DNA of 33,284 bases from Byssochlamys sp. IMV 00236 (taxonomy: Eukaryota; Ascomycota; Eurotiomycetes; Eurotiales; Thermoascaceae): contig MSJH02000713.1 of assembly GCA_001931875.2 (NCBI GenBank), forward strand, positions 1 to 33,284, written 5' to 3'. Shown here piece after piece: positions 32,288 through 33,284 of the stretch. The first letter of the stretch is position 1. Every line of letters starts with the position of its first letter. A program made the translations under genes and the position numbers. The notes beneath the pieces were generated by a model that had not been told where the DNA came from, did no database searches, and saw only the letters and a program-made list of their open reading frames with translations.

Positions 32288-33284
32288 ATCTTTATGTTGT
32301 ATTGAAGAAAAAGAAAAAAAAGGGAGACTTTTTAAAGCAGTTGTCAAAAATGGTCAAAGCTTTCAATTTACCGTGCCGCAGTCCGATAAGCCGTCATCAT
32401 TATTACTCACATATCAGTCACAGGAAATTAAAGTAAAAAAAAATCAATGTATAAAGGTGGCAGTGATTTTGAAACTGTGTTCATCTACGTGATGCCGAAA
32501 TTCACCTATTGATTCCTTGACTTGGATAAAGCAAGGACACAAATACAAAAAAAGACAAAAAGGACTTTTCTTTTCTTGCGCCAAACTGAAAACTATGAAA
32601 AAAGGGGGAGACAATAACGCGGATTGGTTTGGCTGTGGCATAAGCGTTTGAAAGTCTATGAAAGCGATCTTGTCATACTTTAGGGTTAGCTAGGGGATAG
32701 CTGGGGGATAGTTGATCTTGCTTTTTGGTTCAAAGAAAAGAAAAGAAAAAAAAAAGGAGATCAAAGAGTACTTGATAAATGTGGTCAACACTTTATAAAA
32801 TATCAAGCTCATTTTATGTATTTTATTGATGGTCCAAATGAGCGCAAAAATAATAAAATAAAATAAACGTCCACTCGAACCCGTTCAACTCGTTTGGAAG
32901 TAAATAGTAGCGAAAAACCCCTAATGGGGACAAAGGTAAAAAGGAAAGTGATGAGTAGAGCTATCAATGAAAAGTTAAATGAATTGCTTTAACCATACAT
33001 TGTCAAATTCTGGTCGTATGTCTTTGAGGAGGCATTCAGCAACAGTGGCCATTATCTCCACTGGTAAGTCAAAATTGAACATGTTGGAAGCGTTTACTGT
33101 ATTTTTATTAATTATTGACATTAATTTTATAAAATGTTGTCATAAAATAAAAAAATTATTTGCGTAAAAAGACGACAAAGAAAAATATGTTTGAATAAAA
33201 CGACATCATGCCAAAAGAGAGAGAGAGAGAGAGAGATAATGAGTATATGTAGAAAAAGAGAGAAACAGTATGTTAGTATTAGAG
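32288..33284. other. Terminal 1 kb without a clear gene
   Basis: AT-rich. A minus-strand ORF of 35 codons (33082-32975) begins MFNFDLPVEIMATVAECLLK, which resembles the start of a fungal F-box domain, but it ends abruptly and no continuation was found. A (GA)10 microsatellite lies at 33217-33236. The rest shows nothing recognisable. Confidence 0.45.
32975..33082 (-). pseudogene. Possible F-box N-terminal fragment
   Basis: 35 residues starting MFNFDLPVEI, like the LPxEI opening of F-box proteins, which are numerous in Mucorales. A GTATGG after DN could be a donor, but no convincing next exon exists. The fragment may be a relic or chance. Confidence 0.25.

Noticed and set aside
32681..32716. 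TTAGGGTTAG-like sequence followed by repeated AGCTGGGGGATAG
   Set aside because: Only about one and a half telomere-like units; no array, so not a telomere.

Overview
The window looks like nuclear DNA of an early-diverging filamentous fungus, most likely a Mucoromycota/Mucorales-type mould. It is AT-rich and full of homopolymer runs. Its protein-coding genes are broken by many 45-110 nt GT-AG introns, some with a TACTAAC-like branch site, and the gene set (KEX2, ERO1, NHA/SOD2-type antiporter, COMPASS Spp1-type protein, GH125 mannosidase, PAPS-reductase-type FAD synthase) is typically fungal. The species call is inference. I see no rRNA, convincing tRNA, CRISPR array or bacterial-style operon.

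Layout. 1-2988 is gene-poor and repeat-rich: a 125-bp pogo/Tigger-like MITE, two inverted copies of a 72-bp element, and a small unrecognised multi-exon ORF. 2989-5249 (+) encodes a seven-helix receptor-like protein with a long proline-rich tail, convergent with a Na+/H+ antiporter (5484-7159, -). RIO2 kinase (7821-9465, +) follows from a divergent promoter. A broken DDE transposase lies at about 9580-10200. Then come an Spp1/CFP1-like PHD protein (10551-12173, +), kexin (12355-14557, +) and a convergent alpha/beta hydrolase (14597-15687, -). 15.8-20.0 kb is a second repeat-rich block. It holds an inverted repeat bounding 2.3 kb, a small multi-exon candidate gene inside it, a transposase helix-turn-helix relic and a recurring short motif. 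20075-22393 (+) encodes a rhomboid/UBAC2-like plus glycosyltransferase membrane protein, followed closely by a HemW/RSAD1 radical SAM protein with 14 exons (22491-24439, +). ERO1 (24570-26491, -) and FAD synthase (26965-27961, +) are divergent. After a 1-kb repeat-bearing gap come a GH125 exo-mannosidase (28991-30706, +), RFA3 (30827-31318, +) and pyrroline-5-carboxylate reductase (31336-32287, -), whose stop codon is 17 bp from that of RFA3. The last kilobase holds no clear gene.

Functionally the genes are mostly housekeeping. Four act or probably act in the ER/Golgi: ERO1 makes disulfides, kexin cleaves proproteins, GH125 trims mannose, and the membrane glycosyltransferase is of unknown substrate. 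ERO1 needs FAD and its divergent neighbour makes FAD, which may be coincidence. All exon joins were checked by reading-frame phase by eye; no search or expression data were available.
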